Shown here piece after piece: positions 48,092 through 58,336 of a stretch of 64,000 bases of DNA. Positions within the stretch are counted from its first letter, which is position 1; every line of letters starts with the position of its first letter. A program made the translations under genes and the position numbers. This DNA is from Pseudomonas botevensis (GTDB taxonomy: Bacteria > Pseudomonadota > Gammaproteobacteria > Pseudomonadales > Pseudomonadaceae), in the NCBI RefSeq assembly GCF_019145475.1, contig NZ_JAHTKI010000001.1, positions 310,001 through 374,000 on the forward strand, given 5' to 3'. The notes beneath the pieces were generated by a model. It was not told the DNA's origin, searched no databases, and saw only the letters and a list, made by a program, of their open reading frames with translations.

Positions 48092-48424
48092 ATGAGTTTG
48101 TCCGAAGCCCGTTTCCACGATCTGGTCGATGAAACCCAGGAAAAACTGGAAGACATCTTCGACGAAAGCGACCTGGACATCGACATGGAGAACTCCGCCG
48201 GTGTGCTGACCGTCAAGTTCGAGAACGGCACCCAGCTGATCTTCAGTCGCCAGGAACCGCTGCGTCAGCTGTGGCTGGCGGCGGTGTCCGGCGGTTTCCA
48301 CTTCGACTACGACGAAGAAAGCGAACGCTGGATGTGCGACAAGAGCGAGGAGCAACTGGGTGAGATGCTCGAACGTATCGTCCGGCAGCAGGCCGGCGCC
48401 GAATTCGATTTCGAAGGCCTGTGA
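48092..48424 (+). CDS. cyaY: Frataxin-like protein CyaY
   Basis: 110 residues. Acidic first helix (FHDLVDETQEKLEDIFDESD) for iron binding, strands with VKFENGTQLIFSRQ and QLWLAAVSGGFHFDYDE, the frataxin fold. It regulates iron-sulfur cluster assembly through IscS. Divergent from lptM-lysA, the standard pseudomonad context. Confidence 0.96.
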   Translation: MSLSEARFHDLVDETQEKLEDIFDESDLDIDMENSAGVLTVKFENGTQLIFSRQEPLRQLWLAAVSGGFHFDYDEESERWMCDKSEEQLGEMLERIVRQQAGAEFDFEGL

Positions 48425-48428
48425 TTCC

Positions 48429-48650
48429 GTGACCCAGGCCGCTCCCGTTCGCCCGCCGAAGCCGCTTTACAGCAATGTCAGCCCGGCCGTGCCGTCGCCG
48501 TGTACCGGCGTGTGCCGGCTGGACGAGCAGAAGGTCTGCCTGGGCTGTATGCGGCATGTCGAGGATATTCGCGAATGGCGCTCGGCGGACGATGCGCGCC
48601 GCCGGGTGATCTGCGCCGAAGCCTCGGAGCGTCGCGAGGCCGCCCGCTAG
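48429..48650 (+). CDS. DUF1289 domain protein
   Basis: 73 residues from a GTG at 48429. Core motif SPCTGVCRLDEQKVCLGCMR then EIREW-type ending (DIREWRSADD), the DUF1289 cysteine pattern, probably a small metal-binding domain. It begins 4 bases after cyaY stops, so it is likely co-transcribed. The N-terminal 25 residues are proline-rich. Confidence 0.8.
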   Translation: MTQAAPVRPPKPLYSNVSPAVPSPCTGVCRLDEQKVCLGCMRHVEDIREWRSADDARRRVICAEASERREAAR

Positions 48651-48737
48651 CGATTGCGGGCTGCCGGGCGGCCGCTTGTATATTTTTTGAGCTGTGATAG
48701 TGTCCGAGCACGCCTCAACCCATCGAGGCCAGGTAAG

Positions 48738-48772
48738 AACCCCGTCTTTTTTTGGCGGGGTTTTGCTTTTTT
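48738..48772 (+). terminator. Terminator before rnk
   Basis: AACCCCG and CGGGGTT bracket an 11-base T-rich loop and are followed by a T-rich tail. It ends the cyaY-DUF1289 transcript about 30 bases before rnk. Confidence 0.7.
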
Positions 48773-48801
48773 TGTGCAGAAGAAAGGAGTCTGCCCGGAT
48801 C

Positions 48802-49212
48802 ATGACCGCACCTTCCATCACCCTTACCCGTCTGGACGTGCAACGTCTGGAGCAGCTGATCGACAGATTGCCTGAAGGCACGCGCGGCGTTGATGAGCTG
48901 CAAACCGAACTGGATCGCGCCGATACCCTGGTCGGCCACAATGAAGTGCCCGCCGATGTCGTGACGATGAACTCCCGCGTGCATTGCCGCGAGGAAGGCA
49001 GCGGCAAGGACTATCACCTGACGCTGGTCTATCCCAGGCACGCCAATGCCGACGAAGGCAAAGTCTCGATCCTGGCGCCGGTCGGCAGTGCGCTGCTGGG
49101 CTTGAAGGTCGGGCAACACATCGACTGGCCGGCACCGGGCGGCAAGACCCTGAAACTGACCTTGCTGGAAGTCGAATCGCAGCCGGCCGACGGCGGCGAA
49201 TACCCGGTCTGA
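48802..49212 (+). CDS. rnk: Nucleoside diphosphate kinase regulator Rnk
   Basis: 136 residues. GreA/GreB-type C-terminal domain: ADVVTMNSRVHC, LVYPRHANADEGKVSILAPV and GSALLGLKVGQHIDWPAPGG, with a short N-terminal coiled coil. It binds RNA polymerase but lacks the acidic tip needed for cleavage stimulation. Rnk affects alginate and nucleotide pools in P. aeruginosa. Convergent with cyaA. Confidence 0.93.
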   Translation: MTAPSITLTRLDVQRLEQLIDRLPEGTRGVDELQTELDRADTLVGHNEVPADVVTMNSRVHCREEGSGKDYHLTLVYPRHANADEGKVSILAPVGSALLGLKVGQHIDWPAPGGKTLKLTLLEVESQPADGGEYPV

Positions 49213-49219
49213 CCGCGTC

Positions 49220-52063
49220 TCAGACCTGTTCGAGCGCCTCGTTCAGGGCGCGCTCCAGGTCCGTCTTGTAGCGCAGATACAGATTGCTTGAACTCTGACC
49301 ATCACCGAGCAGGCCCGACAGGTCCAGGTCGGTGATGTAGCAGCGATAGCGTTCGGTCTCGCGGCGCTGCTCGACGATTTCCCGGGCGACCACGCTGAAC
49401 AGTTGGTCGCCATGCTCCAGCTCGCTGAATTCCCGCTGATTGCAATACAGGGTGACTTGCACTTGCCCCGGCGCGGCTTTGCCGATGATCGCCTGCACGT
49501 CGTAGAACGGTTTGTTGACCGGGGTCTGCGGCGCTGGCCGCGCTTCGACCCGCCGTGCCCGTCCCGGGCCTGATGGCAACAGCTGGTAATACAAAATTTC
49601 GAGGTTGGCCGACTGACCTGCGTCCATCGGCAGCAACGCTTCGCGACGATACTGGATCGATTGCAGGAAGCGTTGCAACGGCACCAACAGGCTCTGTTCG
49701 TCGTGGTACGGCAAGTGCTGCTGCCACAGCGCGTTGAATTCATCGAGCACGTACAGCTCGGCCTGCTGCTCGCTGATCCGGTAGAACACTTGAATGCATT
49801 CGGGCTGCCCCATCGGCAGGATCAGCGCGAGGTCGTGATCCTCCAGCGCCATCGGGTCCAGGTGCAGCGGGCTGTAGCGCGGTTGTTCTTCGCCAAGGTA
49901 ATCGAGCAGCGCCGGCAGCGTGGCGAGGGCGACGTGGTTGACCTGTCCCGGCACCAGTTCCAGTACGTGATAATGCTGCTGCACCTGAATCAGGTAGCGG
50001 TGATTGAGTTCGCTGAGCAGCAGGTTTTGCGCGGTATCGATGACTTCCTCGACGCGCCGGGCGATGAATTGCGCCCGGTTGTGGCAGAAACAGCGCACCC
50101 GCAGCGTTGGCTGTCGAGGGCCGCGCGGCAGGTTGTTGAGGTAGTCGCGCAGGCAGTCGAGCAGCGCGTGGGGGCCGTCGAAACGGTTGACCAGCACTTC
50201 GTTCCAGCTGTTGAGCGTGACCTGATCGAGGGTCAGCACCAGGTTTTCGCGGACCCCGGCGTAGCTCAGGGAGTCGGTGCGCTCGGTGGTCATCAGGATG
50301 TTCAGGTCGCGGTGATGCTTGAGCGGGTCGACGCCGACGTTCACCAGAATCAGCACTTCGCTCGGCACGCTGGCGCGCAGCAACGGTTCTTCGGCAACCG
50401 TGGGCAAGGGCAGGGTGATGCTCTGTTGCAGGCTGCCGAGCAGGTTGAACAACTCGAACTCGCTCAAATCGCTGGCGCCGGGGTGCAGGGCCAGGCGGGT
50501 GCTGCTGTCGATCACGCCGTTGCGGTGGCACCAGGTCAGCAGTTCGAGCAACTGGCGGCTGCGCTTGATCGGCGCGAAATGCTCCCACTCCAGCGCGGTC
50601 AGACTGCCGTTGTACAGGCCCCACTGACTTTGCCCCGGCTCCTTTTTGTTCGGCGACTGCACCAGGGTCAGGGTGTCTTCGGCCAGGTCGGGGGCGATGC
50701 CGGGGTTGATGAACTCGACCTTGTCGGCCTTGCGCTCGAACGCGGCGTACAGCCGCCGTCCGAGGACATTGAGGTCACGTTTGTTGATCAGGCTGACGGT
50801 CTGTTCGGTGCGGGCGAACTGGGTCAGGAAGCGATAGCTGTAATTCAGTTCATTGACCAGCGCCCGCCGTTCGGCGCTGACCTGGCGGACTTTCCACTGG
50901 CTGCGGCTGTCGAGCAGTGCCAGTTGCCGTTGATCCCAGTGCCATTCCTGAGCCAGCCGCTCCAGCAGCGAGCGCTGCCAGCTCTGGGTGCGGGAGTTGC
51001 CGGTGAGCTTGCGGTTGACCTTCAGGTACAGCGCCCGCCGCACCAGCTCCAGGCGTTCCGGCTCCTTGCGGGCGGTGAGGTATTCCTCGATGCGTCGGTA
51101 AACCACCATGTACGGATCCAGTTCATCCAGATCCAGTTGATTGGCGAACACCGCCCGCTTGTAGCGCAGGCTGAGGCACTGCACCTGCGGATGCTCGCTG
51201 GCGTAGACTTCGATCAGCAGCAGTTTGAGCACCGACTTGTAGGGCGACTCGATGCCCTTGAACAACTGCCACAGGCCCGCGCCGATGAACTCGCCCGGCG
51301 GAATATGCGCCAGGTGCCCGAGATCGAGGGTTTCATCGTTGCGGATGAACCGCTTGGAAATCAGCGTATGGGTGTACTGGTCGTAGGCACTTTCCTCATA
51401 GACCGGTACCAGCCACCAGATCGGCGTGCGCCCGGCGAGCCAGATCGCGGTGCGGTAGAACTCGTCCAGCAGCAGGTAATGCTGGGTGGTGCCGCAGTCT
51501 TCGGAGCTGAGCTGGGTGTCGCGTTCACCTTTGACGAAGCGCGCCGGATCGATCAGGAAAAAATGCGCCTCGGCGCCCTGGCTGGCGGCCCAGGTTTCGA
51601 GCAACTGGCATTTCTTGCGCAGCTCGGCGAGCTCGCTGTCGCTCAGGTCCGGGGCGTGGCAGACCCACACGTCCATGTCGCTCTGGTCAGCCTGGGCCAG
51701 GGTGCCGAGGCTGCCCATCAGGAACAGTCCGTGAATCGGTCGCGGCGGATTGCTGCCGTGGCGCGGCTTGTAGGAAAACGAACGGGTCAGGCGCTGGGCT
51801 TCGGCGAGGGCGTCGGCGTCCGGTTCGTAATTCGACAGCCCGGCCGGCGTGCTGCCGGACACGTAGCCGGGCAGCAGCGGGTGATTGACGTGAAAAAACA
51901 GCGGCAGCAGCGTCAGCACACTTTGCTGGCGCGTCGACAAGCCTTCCAGCGCCCGGCTCAAGCGGCCGTCATTGAGTTTGAGAAAGCGTGCGCGTAGCTG
52001 GCTGAGTACCTTGCGGTCGACTCCCTCGTCCAGGTCCGGGCGAATTTCGTGGGTGCGGATCAT
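49220..52063 (-). CDS. cyaA: Class I adenylate cyclase
   Basis: 947 residues. N-terminal catalytic domain of the enterobacterial class: GLFLMGSLGTLAQADQSDMD contains the GSxG-x-D-x-D nucleotidyltransferase motif. The long C-terminal regulatory half follows. It makes cAMP for Vfr/CRP signalling. Full length, starts MIRTHEIRPDLDEG. A 2-3 kb antisense frame across it is a GC-bias shadow. Confidence 0.95.
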   Translation of the reverse strand: MIRTHEIRPDLDEGVDRKVLSQLRARFLKLNDGRLSRALEGLSTRQQSVLTLLPLFFHVNHPLLPGYVSGSTPAGLSNYEPDADALAEAQRLTRSFSYKPRHGSNPPRPIHGLFLMGSLGTLAQADQSDMDVWVCHAPDLSDSELAELRKKCQLLETWAASQGAEAHFFLIDPARFVKGERDTQLSSEDCGTTQHYLLLDEFYRTAIWLAGRTPIWWLVPVYEESAYDQYTHTLISKRFIRNDETLDLGHLAHIPPGEFIGAGLWQLFKGIESPYKSVLKLLLIEVYASEHPQVQCLSLRYKRAVFANQLDLDELDPYMVVYRRIEEYLTARKEPERLELVRRALYLKVNRKLTGNSRTQSWQRSLLERLAQEWHWDQRQLALLDSRSQWKVRQVSAERRALVNELNYSYRFLTQFARTEQTVSLINKRDLNVLGRRLYAAFERKADKVEFINPGIAPDLAEDTLTLVQSPNKKEPGQSQWGLYNGSLTALEWEHFAPIKRSRQLLELLTWCHRNGVIDSSTRLALHPGASDLSEFELFNLLGSLQQSITLPLPTVAEEPLLRASVPSEVLILVNVGVDPLKHHRDLNILMTTERTDSLSYAGVRENLVLTLDQVTLNSWNEVLVNRFDGPHALLDCLRDYLNNLPRGPRQPTLRVRCFCHNRAQFIARRVEEVIDTAQNLLLSELNHRYLIQVQQHYHVLELVPGQVNHVALATLPALLDYLGEEQPRYSPLHLDPMALEDHDLALILPMGQPECIQVFYRISEQQAELYVLDEFNALWQQHLPYHDEQSLLVPLQRFLQSIQYRREALLPMDAGQSANLEILYYQLLPSGPGRARRVEARPAPQTPVNKPFYDVQAIIGKAAPGQVQVTLYCNQREFSELEHGDQLFSVVAREIVEQRRETERYRCYITDLDLSGLLGDGQSSSNLYLRYKTDLERALNEALEQV

Positions 52064-52257
52064 GTCAGCTCAAACCGGCTCGCGGGGCTCGGAGGCACAG
52101 GGATTTGGATGACGGAAGTTTAGCCTCAGAGCTGTAGGACTTTTAAGCTGAATTTGTTTTTTGACGTCAGATTTTTAGCGCGCGGCGACGGCAGGCAGCC
52201 GAAGCAGGCCCGCGGAAATCCCGTGGCGAGGAGTTCCCGTGGGCAGGGAGATGAGAA

Positions 52258-52503
52258 TCAGGCGGTTTCTTTGGCGTTGAGAATGGTCAGCGCGGTCTGG
52301 ATATTTTGTGCGGCGTCACGACCCAGGCTGGTCAGATAACCACCGTCGTCCTGGTCGGTGAGGTTTTTTTCGAAGAGGCGCCTGGCGGCGGCGATATGTT
52401 TCGGGGCGGCGGTCTGATGAATTTTCAAACCTTCCTGGGAACTGTCCAGGTTGAAGAGGGAAAGGACTTCCAGTTCGGCAACCAGCTCAGGGCTAAACGA
52501 CAT
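52258..52503 (-). CDS. TIGR02647-family small DNA-binding-like protein
   Basis: 81 residues: MSFSPELVAELEVLSLFNLD and HIAAARRLFEKNLTDQDDGG with LTSLGRDAAQNIQTAL. This is the small family known as TIGR02647 in pseudomonads, annotated as conserved with possible DNA binding; role unknown. Confidence 0.8.
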   Translation of the reverse strand: MSFSPELVAELEVLSLFNLDSSQEGLKIHQTAAPKHIAAARRLFEKNLTDQDDGGYLTSLGRDAAQNIQTALTILNAKETA

Positions 52504-52660
52504 AAGGACTCCAGACTTTCTAGGAATTGGGTGATAGCGCCCCTAAGGTGAACCTGCTGTTGCGGCCTGTCCAGTGCCGTCGACCGGGTTTTTCTCCCTG
52601 GGGCGCAATCCAGTGTAGTCAGGCGTCGGCACACGGCCGTAAAGATGGGTGACAAATTGT

Positions 52661-52686
52661 GTGGGAGCGAACCTGTCTGCTCCCAC
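52661..52686. repeat. Single REP hairpin
   Basis: GTGGGAGC and GCTCCCAC flank a short loop, located 12 bases from the end of the 94-residue gene. Confidence 0.75.
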
Positions 52687-52698
52687 GGGATCTCGGGC

Positions 52699-52983
52699 TT
52701 ACTGCTTTTCCGGCGGCAGTTCAGGCAGCGCGCGCAGTGCTGTTTCGTACCACTCGGTATCGAATCCGCGATCTTCGTCCAGCATGGCGTCGATCTCGTA
52801 GGCCAGCACATGGGCCATCAGGTTGAGAATGTCTTCACGCTCATAACCGACCAGGGTCAGCTTGTTGAATGTCGCCTTGGCCGCTGGCGGATTTTCGCTT
52901 TCGATCTGGTTTTCGATGGCTTCGATCAGGGTCGACTCGGCGAACTCTTCTTCGTCGTTGTCGATGTCGGTTGGCTCGCTCAT
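52699..52983 (-). CDS. 94-residue conserved acidic protein
   Basis: Acidic N-terminus (EPTDIDNDEEEFAES) then a helical core (TKATFNKLTLVGYEREDILN-like, AHVLAYEIDAMLDEDRG). Resembles uncharacterised proteins found in this PAO1 position; no motif suggests a function. GGAG-type site (CAGGAGCC) lies before the ATG. Confidence 0.7.
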   Translation of the reverse strand: MSEPTDIDNDEEEFAESTLIEAIENQIESENPPAAKATFNKLTLVGYEREDILNLMAHVLAYEIDAMLDEDRGFDTEWYETALRALPELPPEKQ

Positions 52984-53105
52984 GGCAGGCTCCTGTGGAA
53001 AAGGCGCCAGTTTACCCGCATTCAGCGGGGTGATGCTGCTGGCAGGATTGCCCCGTGCAATCTATAAACAGGCACTGCCCACCCCATACGGCCTGGAGGC
53101 TAATG

Positions 53106-53765
53106 ATGCTCAAGCTCTACGGATTCGCTGTCAGCAACTACTACAACATGGTCAAACTGGCGCTGCTGGAAAAGGGCCTGCCGTTCGAAGAGGTCACGTT
53201 CTACCCGACGCCAACCCCTGAGTCCCAGGCCATCAGCCCGCGGGGCAAGGTCCCGGTGCTGGGTACGGATCAGGGCTATATCAACGAAACGATGGTCATC
53301 CTCGAATACATCGAGAGCAGCCAGACCGGCAAACCGCTGCTGCCGATCGATCCGTTCGAGCGGGCCCAGGTGCTGGCGCTGGCCAAGGAAATCGAGTTGT
53401 ACATCGAACTGCCGGCACGAGCCTGCTACGGCGAGGCGTTTTTCGGTACGACGGTTCCGGAAGCGATCAAGGAGAAAACCAGGGCCGAGTTGCTGTTGGG
53501 ATTCGCCGCGTTGGGGCGGCACGGCAAATTCGCCCCGTACGTGGCGGGTGACAGCCTGAGCGTGGCGGACGCGTACTTTCTCTACAGCGTGCCGCTGGCC
53601 TGCGCGGTCGGGCACAAGTTGTTCGGGGTGGATTTTCTGGCCGAGATACCGGCGGCGAAGGCGCTGTTGCAGCGTCTGGAAGAAAATCCGAATGTGCAGA
53701 AGATTGCTGCGGACAAAGAAGCAGCGATGCCAGCGTTTTTGGCGATGATCGCGGCCAAGAAGTAG
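53106..53765 (+). CDS. Glutathione S-transferase family protein
   Basis: 219 residues from the second of two tandem ATGs, placed 6 bases after GGAGG. Thioredoxin-like N-domain MLKLYGFAVSNYYNMVKLAL with the cis-Pro turn GKVPVL and the ETMVILEYIE glutathione-contact region, then an all-helical C-domain. No catalytic Cys/Ser pattern decides the class. Substrate unknown. Confidence 0.87.
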   Translation: MLKLYGFAVSNYYNMVKLALLEKGLPFEEVTFYPTPTPESQAISPRGKVPVLGTDQGYINETMVILEYIESSQTGKPLLPIDPFERAQVLALAKEIELYIELPARACYGEAFFGTTVPEAIKEKTRAELLLGFAALGRHGKFAPYVAGDSLSVADAYFLYSVPLACAVGHKLFGVDFLAEIPAAKALLQRLEENPNVQKIAADKEAAMPAFLAMIAAKK

Positions 53766-53790
53766 GTTTTGCAGTATTTTTTGATCGGTT

Positions 53791-53854
53791 TCGCGGACAA
53801 GCCCACTCCCACAAAAGCAAAACACATCTAGTGTGGGAGCGGGCTTGCTCGCGA
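53791..53854. repeat. Inverted REP pair between GST and argH
   Basis: TCGCGGACAAGCCCACTCCC and GTGGGAGCGGGCTTGCTCGC are inverted copies about 20 bases apart, between two convergent genes. Confidence 0.88.
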
Positions 53855-53866
53855 AGCTTTCAGCCT

Positions 53867-55261
53867 TTAGCGAGTCGCCAGCAGCGCCTGGCCACGCACC
53901 ACGGCTGCCTTGACCTGCGCCGGCGCAGTGCCGCCGATATGGTCACGGGCATTGACCGAGCCTTCCAGGGTCAGTACGGCGAACACGTCCTGTTCGATCT
54001 GGTCGCTGAACTGGCGCAGTTCGTCCAGGCTCATTTCCGCCAGGTCCTTGCCGGTGTCGACGCCGTATTTCACCGCATGACCGACGATTTCGTGGCAGTC
54101 ACGGAACGGCAGGCCACGGCGCACCAGGTAGTCCGCCAGGTCGGTGGCGGTGGAGAAACCGCGCAGCGCTGCTTCGCGCATGATCGCGTGCTTCGGTTTG
54201 ATCGCCGGGATCATGTCGGCAAAGGCCCGCAGCGAGTCGCGCAGGGTGTCGGCGGCGTCGAACAACGGTTCCTTGTCTTCCTGGTTGTCCTTGTTGTACG
54301 CCAGCGGCTGGCCTTTCATCAGGGTCAGCAGGCCCATGAGCGCGCCGAACACACGACCGGTCTTGCCACGCACCAGCTCCGGCACGTCGGGGTTTTTCTT
54401 TTGCGGCATGATCGAGCTGCCGGTGCAGAAACGATCCGGCAGATCGATGAACTGGAATTGCGCGCTGGTCCACAGCACCAGCTCTTCGGAGAAGCGCGAC
54501 AGGTGCATCATCGCGATGGCGGCGGCCGAGCAGAATTCGATGGCGAAGTCGCGATCCGACACGTTGTCCAGCGAGTTGCCGCCCACGGCCTCGAAGCCCA
54601 GCAACTGCGCGGTGTACTCGCGGTCGATCGGGTAGGTGGTGCCGGCCAGCGCGGCGCTGCCCAGCGGCATGCGGTTGGCGCGCTTGCGGCAGTCGACCAG
54701 ACGCTCGTAGTCGCGGCTGAGCATTTCGAACCAGGCCAGCATGTGGTGACCGAAGGTCACGGGCTGGGCGGTCTGCAAGTGGGTGAAGCCCGGCATGATG
54801 CTGCCCGATTCGCGCTCGGCCTGCTCCAGCAGGCCTTTTTGCAGGCGGGTGATCTCGGCCAGGATCAGGTCGATTTCGTCACGCAGCCACAGGCGGATGT
54901 CGGTGGCGACCTGGTCGTTGCGGCTGCGCCCGGTGTGCAGTTTCTTGCCGGTGATGCCGATGCGGTCGGTCAGGCGCGCTTCGATGTTCATGTGTACGTC
55001 TTCGAGGTCGACACGCCAGTCGAACTGACCGGCCTCGATTTCACCCTGAATGGTCTTCAGGCCATCGATGATGCTGTCGCGCTCGGCATCCGTCAGCACG
55101 CCGACCTTGGCCAGCATGGTGGCGTGGGCGATCGAGCCCATGATGTCGTGGCGATACAGGCGCTGGTCGAAAGTGACGGAGGCGGTGAAGCGGGCGACGA
55201 AGGCGTCGACGGGTTCACTGAAGCGGCCGCCCCAGGACTGATTGGTCTTGTCAGTGCTCAT
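53867..55261 (-). CDS. argH: Argininosuccinate lyase
   Basis: 464 residues from the ATG at 55261 ([20 protein letters not shown]). Final arginine biosynthesis step, releasing fumarate. The superfamily signature [19 protein letters not shown] is intact, along with [17 protein letters not shown] and the [12 protein letters not shown] segment. Divergent from algR. Confidence 0.97.
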   Translation of the reverse strand: MSTDKTNQSWGGRFSEPVDAFVARFTASVTFDQRLYRHDIMGSIAHATMLAKVGVLTDAERDSIIDGLKTIQGEIEAGQFDWRVDLEDVHMNIEARLTDRIGITGKKLHTGRSRNDQVATDIRLWLRDEIDLILAEITRLQKGLLEQAERESGSIMPGFTHLQTAQPVTFGHHMLAWFEMLSRDYERLVDCRKRANRMPLGSAALAGTTYPIDREYTAQLLGFEAVGGNSLDNVSDRDFAIEFCSAAAIAMMHLSRFSEELVLWTSAQFQFIDLPDRFCTGSSIMPQKKNPDVPELVRGKTGRVFGALMGLLTLMKGQPLAYNKDNQEDKEPLFDAADTLRDSLRAFADMIPAIKPKHAIMREAALRGFSTATDLADYLVRRGLPFRDCHEIVGHAVKYGVDTGKDLAEMSLDELRQFSDQIEQDVFAVLTLEGSVNARDHIGGTAPAQVKAAVVRGQALLATR

Positions 55262-55733
55262 GAATTCGCTCGTATCGGCTTGAAAAAGGAAGGCGTGAAA
55301 CGCTGGCGCGGATGATAACAGGGTTGCCAATCCTGTCGCTGACACTGGTCGATACGATTTTTTCTCATGCCCTGCTGCATAGTCGTCGCAGTCTGGCGGG
55401 GATTTGCACAAGGATATTTTCCGATTGAGCAATATCGGCCCGACGAACGTCTACAGTTGGACAGAAGGGTCGGCGCGAATGCGCATCAGGCAAAGCGCCG
55501 TGCACCGACTATCAGAAGAGAGGAGTGTGCGTATTGTCCATCGGCAGATCCGGTGAAAAACGCGGGCAACGGCGGGCCTTGAGCCGTGCGTACCGAATAT
55601 CGGCAAATATTGCCGGCCGACGTACGGCACTTTTTGGTGCTCGGACTAGTCTTAGCGTGGATCGCGGTGACGGACGTCACTCCACCTGTCTACGCTATCC
55701 TTGTGCGAGACTCACGCAGGAATCCAGCGCAAT
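55262..55733. other. argH-algR intergenic region lacking fimS/algZ
   Basis: 472 bases with no supported gene. In PAO1 the kinase gene fimS (algZ) lies here, before algR; there is not enough room for it. The perfect dyad GTGACG-GA-CGTCAC at 55667-55680, about 55 bases before algR, is a candidate regulator site. The remaining sequence is featureless to me. Confidence 0.7.
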
Positions 55734-56480
55734 ATGAATGTCCTGATCGTTGATGACGAACCACTGGCCCGCGAGCGCCTCAGCCGAATGGTGAGCGATC
55801 TCGAGGGCTACACAGTCCTGGAGCCCAGCGCCACGAATGGCGAAGAGGCGTTGGCACTGATTGACAGCCTCAAGCCGGAAATCGTGCTGCTCGATATCCG
55901 CATGCCAGGCCTCGATGGCCTGCAGGTCGCTGCCCGTTTGTGCGAACGAGAAACGCCGCCCGCCGTGGTGTTTTGCGCCAGCCCCGAAGACTATGACGTG
56001 GAAGCCCTGAAGGCCGGTGCCGTGGGCTATGTGGTGAAACCCGTGCGAACCGAACATCTGCATGACGCCCTGAAAAAGGCTGAGCGGCCGAACCGGGCGC
56101 AACTCTCGGCCCTGACCCGTCCCGCCGCCGAAAGCGGCAATGGCCCGCGCAGTCATATCAGCGCCCGAACCCGAAAAGGCATCGAACTGATCCCGCTGGA
56201 TCAGGTGGTGTACTTCATTGCCGACCACAAATACGTGACCTTGCGCCACGAGAGCGGCGAAGTGCTGCTCGACGAGCCGCTCAAGGCGCTGGAAGACGAG
56301 TTCGGTGAACGCTTCGTGCGTATCCACCGCAACGCCCTGGTCGCCCGCGACCGCATCGAGCGTCTGCAACGCACGCCGCTGGGGCATTTCCAGCTCTTTC
56401 TCAAAGGTCTGAACGGTGACGCGCTGATTGTCAGTCGCCGGCATGTGGCGGGCGTACGCAAGATGATGCAAGGGCTCTGA
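55734..56480 (+). CDS. algR: LytTR response regulator AlgR
   Basis: 248 residues from the ATG at 55734. Receiver domain (MNVLIVDDEPLARERLSRMV; phospho-acceptor Asp in IVLLDIRMPGLDG) and a LytTR DNA-binding domain (IELIPLDQVVYFIADHKYVT, RFVRIHRNALVARDRI). AlgR controls alginate, twitching and virulence genes in pseudomonads. Directly followed by hemC as usual, but its partner kinase gene is not adjacent. Confidence 0.95.
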   Translation: MNVLIVDDEPLARERLSRMVSDLEGYTVLEPSATNGEEALALIDSLKPEIVLLDIRMPGLDGLQVAARLCERETPPAVVFCASPEDYDVEALKAGAVGYVVKPVRTEHLHDALKKAERPNRAQLSALTRPAAESGNGPRSHISARTRKGIELIPLDQVVYFIADHKYVTLRHESGEVLLDEPLKALEDEFGERFVRIHRNALVARDRIERLQRTPLGHFQLFLKGLNGDALIVSRRHVAGVRKMMQGL

Positions 56481-56617
56481 TCCGCAGGCGTCGGGTGGAT
56501 CACCCTCCTTTTTACCGGGCATGCAGGCCAGGGAGGCCGTGCCGTTTCTGATTCAGATCAAAGTGGATTTGGCTGAGCTGTTATCATCCGCCGTATCTAT
56601 TCAGTACGGATTGATCC

Positions 56618-57559
56618 ATGTCCTCTCGCGAAATCCGCATCGCCACCCGCAAAAGTGCATTGGCCCTCTGGCAGGCCGAATACGTCAAGGCGCGTCTGGA
56701 AGCAGCCCACCCGGGTCTGCTGGTGACGCTGGTGCCCATGGTCAGTCGCGGCGACAAACTGCTCGATTCGCCCCTGTCGAAAATCGGCGGCAAGGGCCTG
56801 TTCGTCAAGGAGCTGGAAACCGCGCTCCTGGAGAACGAAGCCGACATCGCCGTTCACTCGATGAAAGACGTGCCGATGGACTTTCCCCTGGGCCTGGGCC
56901 TGTTCTGCATCTGCGAGCGCGAAGACCCGCGCGATGCCTTCGTTTCCAATACCTTTTCCAGTCTGGATGCGTTGCCTGCCGGGAGCATCGTCGGCACCTC
57001 CAGCCTGCGCCGCCAGGCCCAGTTGCTGACGCGCCGTCCCGATCTGGAAATCCGTTTCCTGCGCGGCAACGTCAACACTCGCCTGGCCAAGCTCGATGCC
57101 GGCGAGTACGACGCGATCATCCTCGCGGCGGCCGGGTTGATCCGTCTCGGTTTCGAAGATCGCATCACCTCGGCTATCAGCGTCGACGACAGCCTGCCGG
57201 CCGGTGGCCAGGGTGCAGTCGGCATCGAATGCCGCAGCGCCGATGCTGAAATTCACGCCTTGCTGGCGCCGCTGCATCACGCCGATACCGCCTCCCGCGT
57301 CACCGCCGAACGCGCGCTGAACAAACACCTGAATGGCGGTTGCCAGGTGCCGATCGCCTGCTACGCCGTGCTCGAAGGCGAGCAACTGTGGCTGCGCGGC
57401 CTGGTCGGTGAGCCCAGTGGTGGCCGGCTGCTCAGTGCCGAAGCCCGGGCGCCACGTGGCGATGCCGAGGCCTTGGGCGTGAAAGTCGCCGAAGACCTGC
57501 TCGGCCAGGGCGCCGACGACATCCTCAAAGCGGTCTACGGCGAGGCAGGTCACGAGTGA
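56618..57559 (+). CDS. hemC: Porphobilinogen deaminase (hydroxymethylbilane synthase)
   Basis: 313 residues. Dipyrromethane-cofactor cysteine Cys242 in [10 protein letters not shown], the N-terminal [17 protein letters not shown], and AVHSMKDVP are all present. Builds the linear tetrapyrrole for haem. It begins hemCDXY; stop overlaps hemD start in GTGA. Confidence 0.97.
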   Translation: MSSREIRIATRKSALALWQAEYVKARLEAAHPGLLVTLVPMVSRGDKLLDSPLSKIGGKGLFVKELETALLENEADIAVHSMKDVPMDFPLGLGLFCICEREDPRDAFVSNTFSSLDALPAGSIVGTSSLRRQAQLLTRRPDLEIRFLRGNVNTRLAKLDAGEYDAIILAAAGLIRLGFEDRITSAISVDDSLPAGGQGAVGIECRSADAEIHALLAPLHHADTASRVTAERALNKHLNGGCQVPIACYAVLEGEQLWLRGLVGEPSGGRLLSAEARAPRGDAEALGVKVAEDLLGQGADDILKAVYGEAGHE

Positions 57560-58320
57560 CCACCTGGCGCCTGCTGCTGACGCGCCCCGCAGATGACTGC
57601 GCGGCGCTCGCCGAGGTGCTGGCCGGGCAGGGGATTTTCGGCAGCTGTCTGCCGCTTCTGGAAATTTCCCCGCTGCCGGTCTCTGCCACAATGCGTCGGG
57701 TAGTCACCGGGCTGGCGCGCTACAGCGCGGTCATCGTGGTCAGCAAACCGGCCGCGCGCATTGCGCTGGAGCTGCTCGACGCCCATGGGATGCCCTTGCC
57801 CGCGATGCCGTGGTTCAGCGTTGGCGCGGCGACCGCGCAGATCCTTGAGGCGCGAGGGTTGGAGGCGAATTTCCCGGTGGACGGCGATGACAGCGAAGCC
57901 TTGCTGCAATTGCCGCGCCTGCGTGAAGTGGTCACGTCGGGATCGCAGGTATTGATCCTGCGCGGCGAAGGTGGACGCGAGTTGCTGGCCGAGCGCCTGC
58001 GCGAGCTTGGTGCTAGTGTCGAATATCTGGAATTGTATCGCCGTGAACTGCCGGCCTACCCGCCCCAGGAACTGTTGCGGCGGATCGCAGCGGAACGCCT
58101 GAACGGGCTGGTGGTCAGCAGTGGACAGGGTTTTGAGCACTTGCGCCAGTTGGCCGGCGATGCCTGGCCGACGCTCGCGCAACTGCCGTTGTTTGTTCCA
58201 AGCCCGAGGGTCGCCGAGCAGGCCAGCGCCGCCGGGGCCGGAACAGTTGTGGATTGCCGCGGCGCCAGTGCCGCGGCTTTGCTGACGGCGTTACGGGAGC
58301 ATCCCGTGCCCGTTCTCTAA
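57556..58320 (+). CDS. hemD: Uroporphyrinogen-III synthase
   Basis: 254 residues from GTG 57556, coupled to hemC by a 4-base overlap. Starts [20 protein letters not shown], with [15 protein letters not shown] and [16 protein letters not shown] typical of the two-domain enzyme, and [11 protein letters not shown] near the C-terminus. Low sequence conservation is normal for HemD. Confidence 0.95.
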   Translation: MTTWRLLLTRPADDCAALAEVLAGQGIFGSCLPLLEISPLPVSATMRRVVTGLARYSAVIVVSKPAARIALELLDAHGMPLPAMPWFSVGAATAQILEARGLEANFPVDGDDSEALLQLPRLREVVTSGSQVLILRGEGGRELLAERLRELGASVEYLELYRRELPAYPPQELLRRIAAERLNGLVVSSGQGFEHLRQLAGDAWPTLAQLPLFVPSPRVAEQASAAGAGTVVDCRGASAAALLTALREHPVPVL

Positions 58321-58336
58321 TGCAAAGGATGGATAC

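Noticed and set aside
49661..51997. 778-residue plus-strand frame opposite cyaA
   Set aside because: Mirror of a real, motif-bearing adenylate cyclase; composition is typical of antisense frames.
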